Origin: Spirosoma oryzicola
Lineage (GTDB): Bacteria > Bacteroidota > Bacteroidia > Cytophagales > Spirosomataceae
Length of the DNA: 64,000 bases
Direction of reading: 5' to 3'
Assembly (NCBI RefSeq): GCF_021233055.1
Contig: NZ_CP089538.1
Span: 4,604,501-4,668,500 of the forward strand
A program made the position numbers and the translations under genes. The notes beneath the pieces are model-generated. The model saw nothing but the letters and a program-made list of their open reading frames with translations. It was not told the DNA's origin and searched no databases. Shown piece by piece: positions 52,136 to 61,403 of this stretch. Position 1 is the stretch's first letter, and every line of letters begins with the position of its first letter.

Positions 52136-54373
52136 ATGACTCTATCGAACGTTGACCTGACGAACTGTGACCGGGAACCCATTCATATTCTCGGTTCTAT
52201 TCAATCCTACGGCTATCTGCTGGCTATTCAGCCTGATACCTATTCGATCGTTCATGCCAGCGATAACATCGCAGAGCTTCTTGGATCATCGCCGGACCAG
52301 TTGATGGGGAAACCGCTTGACCGGGCTCTTGCTGAAACAAATTTACCCGTCAATGCGCTAATCGAGTTCTTAAACGTTGGCCGACGAAACGGATCGTGGG
52401 AAGGGCTAAATCCACAGGCGTTCACACTCAATGAAACAAGCTGGAACCTGATCGTCCACCAGCACGAAGGGCTGATTGTTCTGGAATGGGAACCCGCTGG
52501 TGACTCCAATATACTGACGAACCAGCAATTGGTTGCCCAGGCGCTAACCGAAGTACAGTCCAGCCGAACACTCGCTGACCTGTTGCACAATACAGCCCAG
52601 CGCGTCAAAAAAATCATTGGTTACGACCGGGTAATGGTGTATCGCTTTGAGTCCGACTGGCATGGGCATGTCGTTGCCGAAGCGAAAGAGGACGATCTGG
52701 ACCCTTACCTTGGCCTGCACTATCCAGCTTCTGACATACCCCGGCAGGCTCGTGAGTTGTACAAAGTCAATCTAGTACGGATGATTGCCGATACAACCAG
52801 TACGCCCTCCCGTATTCTGTCGCAACCCGACTGGCCAGCTGATCAACCGCTCGACCTTACTCATTCTGTGCTCAGAGCCGTATCGCCTGTTCATATTGAG
52901 TATCTGAACAATATGGGCGTGCAGGCGTCGATGAGTATTTCGTTGCTTTACCGGGGTGAGTTATGGGGGTTGATTGCCTGCCATAACAACACGCCACGCT
53001 TTGTCAACTACCCAGCCCGGCAGGCGGCCAAATTCGTTAGTCAGTTATTATCAACGGCGCTCGAATTTCGGAAGGATGAAGAAGATAAGAGCAATCTACT
53101 GCGTTATCGGGAGCATGGTCAGCTCTTACACGAACAGTTACTGCTCGATGACAACATTGTCCAGGCTCTCACAAAGCGGCCTACTACCATCCTGGATCTG
53201 ACAAAAGCCACCGGTGCCGCGCTTGTGTTTAACAATAACGTTTATCGACTCGGCAACGCACCCAACGAAGCAAGCATCCGTTCATTGGCCGATTGGGTTA
53301 AATTAAGTGATGTCGAAACGTTCCTGGAAACGAATCAGTTGCCGCAACTCTACCCACCCGCCGAAGACTTCCGCGATGTTGGTTCAGGCTTGCTGGGAAT
53401 TATTCTCTCAAAAGAATTGAATGAGTACGTGTTCTGGTTCAAACCTGAGCGTATTCAGCAGGTGACATGGGCTGGCAATCCGAATAAACCTGTAACCGTC
53501 GATGAGCGCGGCCAACAGCGTCTGAGCCCACGAAAAAGCTTTGAAGCCTGGACGCAGATCGTCCGGAACACATCCGACATCTGGTCGGAAGCCGAAGTGT
53601 CGACGGTTGTCAAACTGCGCGAAGATGTTTTGCAGATCATTAACAAGCAGGCAAACGAAATACGCATCCTGAACCAGCGGTTGCAGATTGCCTACGACGA
53701 GCTGGATGCGTTTAGCTATACCGTCTCGCACGATCTGCGCACACCGTTGTCTTCCATTCGGTGTTATTCGGAAATTCTGCTTGAAGAATACGGCCAGGAT
53801 CTTAACCCCGACGCACGGGCTCTATTTCAGAAAATTATCGACTCGACCGAGCGGATGCGGTCGCTTATCCGGCATATTCTGTACTATTCCCGCATGAGCC
53901 GTACGGAACTGAACACGCAGCCGGTTGATATGCGTGAACTCTTGGATGGCATACGGGAAGAAATTATGGTAACTACCAAAGGACGGTCGTTAGCGATCAA
54001 CATTGGTGATACTCCTCCTGTAATTGCCGATCCGACGATGGCGCTTCAGTTATTTACAAACCTGCTCAGCAACGCGGCTAAATACACCCGCTTAACGCCC
54101 GAAGCAATTATTACAGTAAACGGTAAACAATCTGACGAAGAAGTCATTTACACTGTTGAAGATAACGGGATTGGCTTCGATATGAAACAGGCGGGAAAAA
54201 TGTTCGACCTGTTTAAACGCCTTGAAAACGCAAAGTCTTTTGAAGGCTCCGGCGTTGGATTGGCCATTGTAAAACGAATAATAAATCGTCACCAAGGCAA
54301 GATCTGGTTCCATAGTGAACCCGACCGAGGTACGGTTTTCTACGTTTCTTTCCCGACAGTACCCACTACTTGA
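52136..54373 (+). CDS. bphP: Bacteriophytochrome histidine kinase
   Basis: A 745-residue red/far-red photoreceptor kinase. It has the PAS domain (about 15-115) with the biliverdin-attaching Cys11 in TNCDREPIHI; the GAF domain (about 140-315) with YPASDIPRQAREL (197 onward); and a PHY domain (about 325-505). The HisKA domain carries phosphoacceptor His532 in TVSHDLRTPLSSI, and the HATPase domain (about 630-742) shows LLSNAAKYTR, DNGIGFD and GSGVGLAIVKRI. Three bases separate it from the response regulator, and a heme oxygenase follows, so signal receiver and chromophore supply are in one operon. The membrane plays no part; the protein is soluble. Confidence 0.97.
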   Translation: MTLSNVDLTNCDREPIHILGSIQSYGYLLAIQPDTYSIVHASDNIAELLGSSPDQLMGKPLDRALAETNLPVNALIEFLNVGRRNGSWEGLNPQAFTLNETSWNLIVHQHEGLIVLEWEPAGDSNILTNQQLVAQALTEVQSSRTLADLLHNTAQRVKKIIGYDRVMVYRFESDWHGHVVAEAKEDDLDPYLGLHYPASDIPRQARELYKVNLVRMIADTTSTPSRILSQPDWPADQPLDLTHSVLRAVSPVHIEYLNNMGVQASMSISLLYRGELWGLIACHNNTPRFVNYPARQAAKFVSQLLSTALEFRKDEEDKSNLLRYREHGQLLHEQLLLDDNIVQALTKRPTTILDLTKATGAALVFNNNVYRLGNAPNEASIRSLADWVKLSDVETFLETNQLPQLYPPAEDFRDVGSGLLGIILSKELNEYVFWFKPERIQQVTWAGNPNKPVTVDERGQQRLSPRKSFEAWTQIVRNTSDIWSEAEVSTVVKLREDVLQIINKQANEIRILNQRLQIAYDELDAFSYTVSHDLRTPLSSIRCYSEILLEEYGQDLNPDARALFQKIIDSTERMRSLIRHILYYSRMSRTELNTQPVDMRELLDGIREEIMVTTKGRSLAINIGDTPPVIADPTMALQLFTNLLSNAAKYTRLTPEAIITVNGKQSDEEVIYTVEDNGIGFDMKQAGKMFDLFKRLENAKSFEGSGVGLAIVKRIINRHQGKIWFHSEPDRGTVFYVSFPTVPTT

Positions 54374-54376
54374 GTT

Positions 54377-54808
54377 ATGATAGACGTTCTATATATTGAA
54401 GATGATGCCAATGATGCGGATATTTTCAGCCGCCTGATGGAGAAACTGCGTAGGCCAATTACCTACTCGATTTTCTCCAGCGGTTCCGACGCTATCGATT
54501 ATCTGGCGGGGCAGGGACAATACACCAAGCAGCTAACTCCCTTACCCAAATTACTATTGCTGGACCTTAACTTGATGGGTTTGAGTGGCTTCGAAGTCAT
54601 ACAACGGGCGCGCCAGATCGACCGGACGCGCTTTCTGCCGATCGTTGCGTTCAGCACATCCGACAACCCTCAGGATATTCAGACAGCGTACGAAGCTGGT
54701 ATCAATGCCTATGTAGTAAAGCCCGGCACGTACCAAGCTACGGGCGCCCTACTTGGCCACGTATATGATTTCTGGCTCGAAAGCAATACCCGAATTGACA
54801 ATAAATGA
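54377..54808 (+). CDS. Single-domain response regulator
   Basis: A 143-residue stand-alone receiver domain. Acidic pocket residues are in YIEDDANDADIF, the phosphoacceptor is Asp63 in LLLLDLNLMGLSGFEV, the conserved Thr/Ser is in PIVAFSTSDNPQDI, and the Lys is in AYVVKPGTYQ. It has no output domain. It lies 3 bases after the phytochrome kinase and overlaps the heme oxygenase start by four bases (ATGA). It is the evident phosphate acceptor of the phytochrome, like Rcp1/BphR-type partners; its downstream target is unknown. Confidence 0.95.
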   Translation: MIDVLYIEDDANDADIFSRLMEKLRRPITYSIFSSGSDAIDYLAGQGQYTKQLTPLPKLLLLDLNLMGLSGFEVIQRARQIDRTRFLPIVAFSTSDNPQDIQTAYEAGINAYVVKPGTYQATGALLGHVYDFWLESNTRIDNK

Positions 54809-55401
54809 CTTCGTTACCCGAACGATTACGCCAGGAAACTCGTCCACTGCACGAGCAAACCGAACAACTTTTTTATACCCAAGCGCTTCAGGACAGCACG
54901 CTGTCGGTTTCTGAATATACCCATCTGTTACAAACGCATTTTGTGTTTCATCGGGCGCTGGAATCCGCTATCGATCGTCATCCAGACTTTTTTGCTGAAT
55001 ACGAACCACAAACACGTCTGAAAACGACTTGGCTAGCCGCAGATCTGGCCGATTTGAATATCCTCCTTCCTCAACTGACGACAGACTTCTTTACGACCTG
55101 GTCGCCGGTTGCGCTTTTAGGAGCCGCTTATGTTGGTGAGGGATCGATGCTGGGCGGTACTGTGATCTGGAAACTTCTGCATCAGAACCAGGCAATAAAG
55201 CCTCTGCTGGCTCAGGCGCGTTTTTATCAGGGATACGGCCCGGCAACCGGCCGAAACTGGCGCAACTTCGGCGCGTTTCTACTCCACAAAGGCACAGATC
55301 ATGCCGATGAAGTAATAGCCGCAGCCAAGCAGGCATTTGTTGATTACCAGTCCATTTTTCAACAGACCGGAAGTCAACTGAAGCAGGCCGTTTCTGACTA
55401 G
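54805..55401 (+). CDS. bphO: Biliverdin-forming heme oxygenase (BphO type)
   Basis: A 198-residue heme oxygenase that opens heme to biliverdin, CO and iron. The proximal heme ligand is His16 in ETRPLHEQTEQ, and the Gly-rich distal helix is LGAAYVGEGSMLGGTVIWKL. Translational coupling to the response regulator and the phytochrome upstream shows that its biliverdin is the phytochrome chromophore. Its TAG stop overlaps the TAG stop of the convergent histidine kinase (shared CTAG), with no terminator between them. Confidence 0.95.
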   Translation: MTSLPERLRQETRPLHEQTEQLFYTQALQDSTLSVSEYTHLLQTHFVFHRALESAIDRHPDFFAEYEPQTRLKTTWLAADLADLNILLPQLTTDFFTTWSPVALLGAAYVGEGSMLGGTVIWKLLHQNQAIKPLLAQARFYQGYGPATGRNWRNFGAFLLHKGTDHADEVIAAAKQAFVDYQSIFQQTGSQLKQAVSD

Positions 55402-57434
55402 ACTAGTTCCCCATAAACCGGTAAGAACACGTTGAACGTTGCCCCCTTTCCAGGTTGGCTAATGGCATCGATAGCCCCACCGTGACTCTCGACTACGCGC
55501 TGGCAAATTGCCAGTCCGATGCCCGTACCCGAAAACGTGGTTTGGTCGTGCAACCGTTGAAAGGGAGTGAATATGCGATCTTTATATTTTTCTTCGAAGC
55601 CAATCCCGTTGTCAGCGACCGAAATCAGCCAGAAAGGTAGCTGCCGCTGATCATGCAACAAAGCGGGTAGTTCGTCGGCCATCGCTAATCGGAAGCGTAT
55701 GGTCAATACAGGCAATTGTCCGGTCTGCGTAAATTTAAGCGCGTTAGCAATCAGGTTCTGGAAAAGCTGTCGTAATCGCGGTGGAGCGCCCAGAACGGTT
55801 GGCAACGGTACCGCATTGATAGTCGCCTTCTTTTCCGCTACCGTCATCTCTAGGTCACTTAGCACATCAGTCAGAACATCGGTTAGCGATACGGGTGCAA
55901 AGGGTTCGCGCTGGGTCGTCAGTTGCGAGTACATCAACAGATCCTTGATCAGCATCTGCATGCGACGGGCGGATTTCTGTATTCGACGGATCAGATCGGT
56001 TTCACCCTCAGACAAGCTATCGGCAAACTGACTTTGCAGCATATCACTGAACGCCTGAATACGCCGGAGCGGTTCCTGCAAATCGTGCGAAGCAATCTGG
56101 GCAAACTGCTGCAAATTTTCGTTGGAGCGTTTAAGTTCAGCGTTTGCTTCTTTCAATTCGGCTGCGTGTTGTTGGGCCGCCATCTCGACTTTTTTACGAT
56201 CGGTGATGTTGTTGTAGGTAACGATTACACTGTCTTCGCCCTGCTTTACAGCCGAAACCTCAAACCACCCTTCCAGCCCAAATTCGTCGCGGTAATACTG
56301 AACGCTTTCTTCGGGCCGTCCGGTTTGGACAACGCGCACGTATAAATCAAAGAAGCCGTTGTCCTTATTGCCGGGAAACACGGTCAGCAGCGTTCGGCCA
56401 ACGATCTGATCGGGTGTCATGAAGTTGCTTTTAATAACAGCCTCATTTGCCGTATCCATTACAAAATCCACGATGGTTTCGGTTTCGTCCCGAATCGCCG
56501 TCATGGCAATAATGCTATTCAGCGAAGCGTCCAGAATGGTTCGTAGCTGATGCGTTTGCCGTTCCAGATCCTGCGTTTGTTCGGCAACACGTCGTTGGAG
56601 TATTTCTTCGGTACGCTTACTGGATGTTATATCGATCACGGTGCCGATAAATCGGATAGCACTTCCCTGCGCGTCAAAAACAGTCTGTCCGTTCGCCCGA
56701 ATCCAGCGTAGTTTTCCGTCTTCAAGGCCTATCGTACGGTATTCAATATCATAGCGTCCACTACTACCTGGTTCAAAACACGCCTGAACAGTCTGGTCCG
56801 TTCGATCCCGATCCTCAGGGTGAATCCCGGCTAAAAAAACGGCGTAATCAACGTCTGCCGTTGGCGGCAAACCAAACAGGCGCTTTGTTCGATCCGACCA
56901 GATCAGTTTACCTGTCAATAGATTGAGATCCCAGGTTCCCAATTTGGCGGATTCGATGGCCAACCGCAGTCGTTCTTCAACCTCCTGAGAATGGATTTCG
57001 GCGTTTTTTCGATCCGTGACGTCCACCAGCACACCCGAGAATGAGCGAGGCTGATCATCGGCATTATACGTTAACCGTCCACGGGCAAGAACCCATTTTA
57101 TGGTATGATCGTCAACAAGGATGCGGTATTCGGCTTCGTAACCATGATGATTGCGCATAGCCTCTTCGATCAGGTGACTTACCCGAGCCCGGTCATCGTC
57201 GTGAATGTTATTGGTGAATACCTTTAGCGGTAGCCCTTTATCTTCGGGGTTCTCAGGTACCCCAAACAGATGAAACAAATTTGCATCGCCGTAAACCTTA
57301 TCAGTGTTGATATCCCAGAACCAAGTGGCAATCAACCCAATACTAAGTGCCGTTTGTAGCTGATCGTAGGAGCGAAGTAGAAGATCTTCTTCAGGTGGGT
57401 ATGTGTTAGGCTGATCAGCAACGGGATTGTCCAT
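55398..57434 (-). CDS. Soluble three-PAS sensor histidine kinase
   Basis: A 678-residue kinase without membrane spans. There are three PAS domains: about 25-145 (IGLIATWFWDINTDKVYGDA...FSGVLVDVTDRKNAE), about 150-275 (AKLGTWDLNLLTGKLIWSDR...FIGTVIDITSSKRTEE), and about 300-420 (ending VIVTYNNITDRKKVE). A coiled coil leads to HisKA with phosphoacceptor His450 in IASHDLQEPLRRI. HATPase follows at about 555-675 (LIANALKFTQTGQL; DNGIGFEEKYKDRIFTPFQR; GTGIGLAICQRVVESHGG). No response regulator is adjacent except the convergent phytochrome partner at 54377, with which crosstalk is possible but unproven. Confidence 0.94.
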   Translation of the reverse strand: MDNPVADQPNTYPPEEDLLLRSYDQLQTALSIGLIATWFWDINTDKVYGDANLFHLFGVPENPEDKGLPLKVFTNNIHDDDRARVSHLIEEAMRNHHGYEAEYRILVDDHTIKWVLARGRLTYNADDQPRSFSGVLVDVTDRKNAEIHSQEVEERLRLAIESAKLGTWDLNLLTGKLIWSDRTKRLFGLPPTADVDYAVFLAGIHPEDRDRTDQTVQACFEPGSSGRYDIEYRTIGLEDGKLRWIRANGQTVFDAQGSAIRFIGTVIDITSSKRTEEILQRRVAEQTQDLERQTHQLRTILDASLNSIIAMTAIRDETETIVDFVMDTANEAVIKSNFMTPDQIVGRTLLTVFPGNKDNGFFDLYVRVVQTGRPEESVQYYRDEFGLEGWFEVSAVKQGEDSVIVTYNNITDRKKVEMAAQQHAAELKEANAELKRSNENLQQFAQIASHDLQEPLRRIQAFSDMLQSQFADSLSEGETDLIRRIQKSARRMQMLIKDLLMYSQLTTQREPFAPVSLTDVLTDVLSDLEMTVAEKKATINAVPLPTVLGAPPRLRQLFQNLIANALKFTQTGQLPVLTIRFRLAMADELPALLHDQRQLPFWLISVADNGIGFEEKYKDRIFTPFQRLHDQTTFSGTGIGLAICQRVVESHGGAIDAISQPGKGATFNVFLPVYGELV

Positions 57435-57515
57435 GTTTAGAAGGTTACGGGTATTATTAAGTTAAACCGCAAATTAACAGGATAAGTTATTAATTTCCGG
57501 TTCTGTGTATAACAG

Positions 57516-57563
57516 GTCCGGTTTCGATCAAAATAGCGCAGACTACTTTGATCGAAACCGGAC
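57516..57563. repeat. 17-bp perfect inverted repeat between two minus-strand genes
   Basis: Arms 57516-57532 and 57547-57563 are exact reverse complements (GTCCGGTTTCGATCAAA...) with a 14-base spacer. No T-run follows on either strand, so it is not a normal terminator. It lies about 80 bases upstream of the three-PAS kinase start and just beyond the terminator of the M43 operon. Confidence 0.7.
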
Positions 57564-57570
57564 TAGCACT

Positions 57571-57600
57571 AAAAAGGCTCAGACTTAAATCTGAGCCTTT
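57571..57600 (-). terminator. Terminator of the M43 protease operon
   Basis: An 11-bp perfect stem (57573-57583 with 57590-57600), 6-base loop. On the minus strand the second arm runs into five T (plus-strand A57571-57575). It begins 14 bases after the protease stop. Confidence 0.88.
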
Positions 57601-57614
57601 GGTTAGTAACAAAG

Positions 57615-59987
57615 TTAATTCTTCACCACCCGTTTTCGGAAAACCTGCTCGCCGATTCGTATCTCGACAAAATAAATGCCGCCAGCTGCCGAATGCAGGT
57701 TGAGTTGCTGCTCGAACGTATCACCCGTTTTCTGGTAGGACTGCCTGACGACTTCAACACCGTTGACGTTTCGGACAGCGAGCGTTAACGCGCCTTTTAA
57801 CGGGCTACTGAACGATACAACCATCTGCCCTTCACTGGGGTTAGGCGTTACGGTGAGTGCCGGTTCAACCTGCGGATTGTTGGCCGTGACCGTACCCGAT
57901 CGCACATAGACCTGAATGGTGGCCTGCGCCGTACACAAATCCACTCCCGAACCCGACACGGTATACGATGTTGTTCGGGTCGGCTGCGCAATTACCTGCG
58001 CGCCCAGTGTCGAGCTAAGTCCTGTACCCGACCAGCTAAAGATACTCGCTCCGCTAGCGTTGAGCGTAACGACTTCGCCCGGATTGATAAACAACGAAGA
58101 CGCAGCCACCTGTACGGACGGTTTCATACCAATGCGCCCTGCTACATCATGGGCAACGTTTATGCCCAGGCTATCGGCATAGCGGAGCCAGTCACCTCGT
58201 TGGTTTTGTCGCCAGGCCGTGGCAAACAGCGATTCGCCATTTTTAGACGTAACCAGCGCAACCGTGTCGCCAGCCGCGTAGGGCAAGGTGACGCCGATGT
58301 GATACGGCAAGCCAAAGAGCGGTACGTTCCGGTCGAAGGTTACCGTCGTTGGCCGGTTGTTCGTCACATCGTCCAGGATGACCCGCAGTGGCACGTCTTT
58401 CTGACCAAGGATAGCGCCCGGCCCGCCCTGGAAGCCCCGTCCGTTCCAGACCGTTACGGTCACGACCGATTCGGTAGCCGCTCCCTGAGCCGCTTTTGCT
58501 ACGCCAAACCGCAAACTGGCGCCTGACAGATTGCTGTAACTGAGTGAGTTGTCAAAATATTCAGAAACGGCTTGCGTTCGCTTGCTGTTCTGCCCCGCCA
58601 GATAGCCTCTGCCGCCCGGCTCCGGTATGACCGTACGCGTTCCGCTGAAGTTGGTAACGTCGGCACAAAGACCCTGATTCAGCACTTCAATATACTGGGT
58701 ACGGACCAATGGGTCCGACTGGCCAAGCGCGTTCGACGTAACCAGCGTTACGGTGAATTTACCCGGCTGATTGTAGGTCACCACGGGATTTTGTTCCGTC
58801 GAGGTAGACGGTGTGCCGCCTTCAAACGTCCATTCCCACTTAGTTGGAAATCCGCTTGAGATATCCGTAAAGCGCACTTGTCCACCCAGCAATACGCGTC
58901 GGGTATTAGCCTGAAAATTCGATACCGGTCGGGAGGCCACCAGCGTACCACAAACGTTGGAGCTTAATAGCGTATTCCGGCGTGGACTGATCTCCATGAC
59001 AGCCCGGATTCGGGCTTTTTGGTTCTGCGTAAAGATGTTGGTACAGGCGTCATTGGAATAGTCCATGTAATTCTGCACCATATTCGTCGATCCACAACTG
59101 ATCCGACCTACGGGACAGCCGCTACTGGCCGATGCTTGTGGGGGCGTATCCACACAAAAGTCATCACCACAGTTTGCATCCCCCCAAATGTGCCGCAGGC
59201 CGAGCCAGTGCCCCGTTTCGTGCGTCAGCGTCCGTCCCAGATTGTAAGGGGCCTGAAGCACTGGGAATGTGCCTTTCTCCGCATTTCCGAAAGCACGGTA
59301 ATAGATCGCTACTCCGTCGGTACTGGCCGGACCGTTGGCTGGAATCCCCGGCAAGTTGGATTGACTCGGAAACTGGGCGTAGCCCAACAATTGCCCGTTT
59401 ACGGTTGGGTCATTAATGTCAACAACCCAAACGTTGTAGTATTTATCCGGGTCCCAATAGGTACTTGGTTTTAAAACCCCATCAATGTCGTTGATTGTCC
59501 AGTTGGCCCGGTTTCCATTGTAGCGGTCGATACCCGGCTCGGCCATCGTATTTCCTTGCCGGTCAATCGTAGCGAGACAGAATTCGATTTCGATGTCCGC
59601 CCCAACCGGATTTTCGTTGAACCCACGGGTGCCGGGTTTACGGCGGTAATCTTCGTTGAGGGTTATCAATTGCGATTGTACCTGAGCCGCACTGATATTC
59701 CGACCAACGCCAACCGCTTCGCCATTGTGGACCACGTGAACAATAATCGGAATAGTAATCACCGTTGTCGTTTGCCGACTGGATGCCATCCGCTTTTTGA
59801 TGTCAATCATTTTGAGCTGTAGCTGTCGCTCAAAATCGTTCAGCGTACCCAGTTGCGGATACTTAGCCCGTAAGCTACTGTCCATGAACATCGTCGCGCA
59901 CTTTTCGGGCGGGCTAAGCGGAGCCTGCGCCTGGATTGCCTGACTAAAACCAGCTGCAATTAATAGACAAAGTAAAAATCGGAACAT
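57615..59987 (-). CDS. Secreted M43 (pappalysin/cytophagalysin) metalloprotease with PKD and T9SS domains
   Basis: A 790-residue protein from Met 59987 (MFRFLLCLLIAAGFSQAIQAQ signal); the longer frame to 60038 overlaps the preceding gene. The M43 catalytic domain (about 85-350) has the extended zinc motif LTHETGHWLGLRHIWGD with His256, Glu257, His260 and His266, followed by a Met-turn region around NMVQNYMDYSNDAC. A PKD domain follows at about 360-455 (FTDISSGFPTKWEWTFEGGT). The last 75 residues are a type A T9SS sorting domain (VTPNPSEGQMVVSF...GGIYFVEIRIGEQVFRKRVV). It is predicted to be exported through the type IX system and anchored or released at the surface. It is the last gene of a SusC/SusD operon. 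Confidence 0.94.
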   Translation of the reverse strand: MFRFLLCLLIAAGFSQAIQAQAPLSPPEKCATMFMDSSLRAKYPQLGTLNDFERQLQLKMIDIKKRMASSRQTTTVITIPIIVHVVHNGEAVGVGRNISAAQVQSQLITLNEDYRRKPGTRGFNENPVGADIEIEFCLATIDRQGNTMAEPGIDRYNGNRANWTINDIDGVLKPSTYWDPDKYYNVWVVDINDPTVNGQLLGYAQFPSQSNLPGIPANGPASTDGVAIYYRAFGNAEKGTFPVLQAPYNLGRTLTHETGHWLGLRHIWGDANCGDDFCVDTPPQASASSGCPVGRISCGSTNMVQNYMDYSNDACTNIFTQNQKARIRAVMEISPRRNTLLSSNVCGTLVASRPVSNFQANTRRVLLGGQVRFTDISSGFPTKWEWTFEGGTPSTSTEQNPVVTYNQPGKFTVTLVTSNALGQSDPLVRTQYIEVLNQGLCADVTNFSGTRTVIPEPGGRGYLAGQNSKRTQAVSEYFDNSLSYSNLSGASLRFGVAKAAQGAATESVVTVTVWNGRGFQGGPGAILGQKDVPLRVILDDVTNNRPTTVTFDRNVPLFGLPYHIGVTLPYAAGDTVALVTSKNGESLFATAWRQNQRGDWLRYADSLGINVAHDVAGRIGMKPSVQVAASSLFINPGEVVTLNASGASIFSWSGTGLSSTLGAQVIAQPTRTTSYTVSGSGVDLCTAQATIQVYVRSGTVTANNPQVEPALTVTPNPSEGQMVVSFSSPLKGALTLAVRNVNGVEVVRQSYQKTGDTFEQQLNLHSAAGGIYFVEIRIGEQVFRKRVVKN

Positions 59988-59991
59988 ACGT

Positions 59992-60483
59992 CTATTGAGT
60001 AGTAACAGGATTAAACGTGAACCGGTAGCTGGCATCAATGTCGCCGAAATAGTATTCTACCGTGAGCACCCTATCGGTCAACGTTTTGATTGTCCAGGGA
60101 TAAACACCATTCAGGACAGGTATATAAAACTCTAACGTGGCATTCGCATTGACCAGTGACCAAGTGTCCGTCACATAAATATCTGGTTCGCTCGGATAGC
60201 AAATATTTGCTCCCTGACTAGCCTCCAGCTTACGCTCCGCATCAGCGTAGAAAGTCAATACGTCGTCAGCTACACAGGGATCAACAGCATTTTGAACGGG
60301 TATCACTCCTGACCCTTTCCCTTCATCAAAAATTTGTACGGATACCATTCGCCAGCTTTTTTTCTGGGTACCGGTCAATAGCTGACTATAGGTAGTCGGT
60401 TTTGGCTCAATTTTTTCGGAGCATCCGCCCAGCAGCCATCCAACGACGCCAGGAATCAGCAATAAACGGATAAGTTGTCGCAT
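59992..60483 (-). CDS. Small surface lipoprotein, possibly lipocalin-like
   Basis: A 163-residue lipoprotein with lipobox LLGGCSEK (signal MRQLIRLLLIPGVVGW). The beta-rich mature part (SWRMVSVQIFDEG; DDVLTFYADAERKLEAS; TWSLVNANATLEFYIP; LTVEYYFGDIDASYRFTF) resembles the small lipocalin-like domains common in Bacteroidota SusCD operons. Two Cys (CVADD, NICYP) could form a disulfide. It ends four bases before the protease start, within the operon. Confidence 0.75.
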   Translation of the reverse strand: MRQLIRLLLIPGVVGWLLGGCSEKIEPKPTTYSQLLTGTQKKSWRMVSVQIFDEGKGSGVIPVQNAVDPCVADDVLTFYADAERKLEASQGANICYPSEPDIYVTDTWSLVNANATLEFYIPVLNGVYPWTIKTLTDRVLTVEYYFGDIDASYRFTFNPVTTQ

Positions 60484-60503
60484 ACTAGTAGCAGCTTGTT
60501 AGG

Positions 60504-61403
60504 TTACTGGGGTGTGTATGTCTGCGTAAAACGCAAGGTTGTGTCCCGGTATGTTGTTGTTGTGTCACGAATCATGGCAATCTGAACTTTAGCCTGAAGA
60601 TTCAGTGTGATTTGACGGTTACGCGGGTTCCAGGCCCCGGTTCCGCTGAGTGACCCGTTCGTACCAAGCGAACCGTTCGTTTGCGCTGGTACCGTCAACG
60701 AGTTATCGCCGTTGTCGGTAAAGACCAGCGTTGGCTTCTCCGCATTGAATCCGAACAGGGTGCTGTTGCCAATAACCACGAATTGGGTCAGTCCAATGTT
60801 CCAGTTGCTCAATGTGTACTGTTTGCAATCAGCACTGGTTATGCTTATGTTGGGTACAGACACGGTTCTGCCACTGACCACGCCACTTCCGGTGTATGTT
60901 CCGCCGAAGAGACAGTCGTCCTGAATCGTGAGCGACAAGCTTTTACCCAATGCACCGGTGGGTCCAAACCCAACTTTCAGCGAACTCGGTTCAACGCTCG
61001 TCAGCGTAAACGTCAGCGACTGCGATTCCAGAATATTATTGGCGTTGTTGATCAGTTGTAACGAGATTTCGCCAAAGCTTTTGTTTGCCGGAATAACGAC
61101 TTTCCCTTTTGTACCGATAATGCTGTAGTCTTTTCCTTCGCGGGCGGTTCCACTAACGGCATAGTTGATGGTAATGGGTTGATTCGATACCGGCCCTACG
61201 TTGTGCACACGAATCGGGATTGGCTGGCTGTAGCTTTCTTTGTAGGTCAGCGTTGAATCCGTAAAGCGGACAAAATACGGCCCTTCGAAGGTCCGGTCAA
61301 CATCCGTGGTTTCGCAGGCAAACACGCCTATAACAAAAAGCAACCCTACACTTAGTAAAACACGTAACGTATTTGTTCTCATAGTTCTGACTCGCGCCTT
61401 CAT
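60504..61403 (-). CDS. Secreted lipoprotein with Calx-beta-like domain
   Basis: A 299-residue protein. The ATG at 61403 overlaps the TAA of the SusD gene (TAATG), supporting translational coupling; an alternative Met at 61382 (MRTNTLRVLLSVGLLF) gives a shorter signal. A lipoprotein Cys is likely in VIGVFACETTD. Residues about 40-160 look like a Calx-beta domain (INYAVSGTAREGKDYSIIGT; VVIPANKSFGEISLQLINNA; SQSLTFTLTSVEPSSL). The rest is beta-rich and Ser/Asn/Gly-rich. It may be a surface accessory binding protein of the SusCD complex. Confidence 0.8.
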   Translation of the reverse strand: MKARVRTMRTNTLRVLLSVGLLFVIGVFACETTDVDRTFEGPYFVRFTDSTLTYKESYSQPIPIRVHNVGPVSNQPITINYAVSGTAREGKDYSIIGTKGKVVIPANKSFGEISLQLINNANNILESQSLTFTLTSVEPSSLKVGFGPTGALGKSLSLTIQDDCLFGGTYTGSGVVSGRTVSVPNISITSADCKQYTLSNWNIGLTQFVVIGNSTLFGFNAEKPTLVFTDNGDNSLTVPAQTNGSLGTNGSLSGTGAWNPRNRQITLNLQAKVQIAMIRDTTTTYRDTTLRFTQTYTPQ

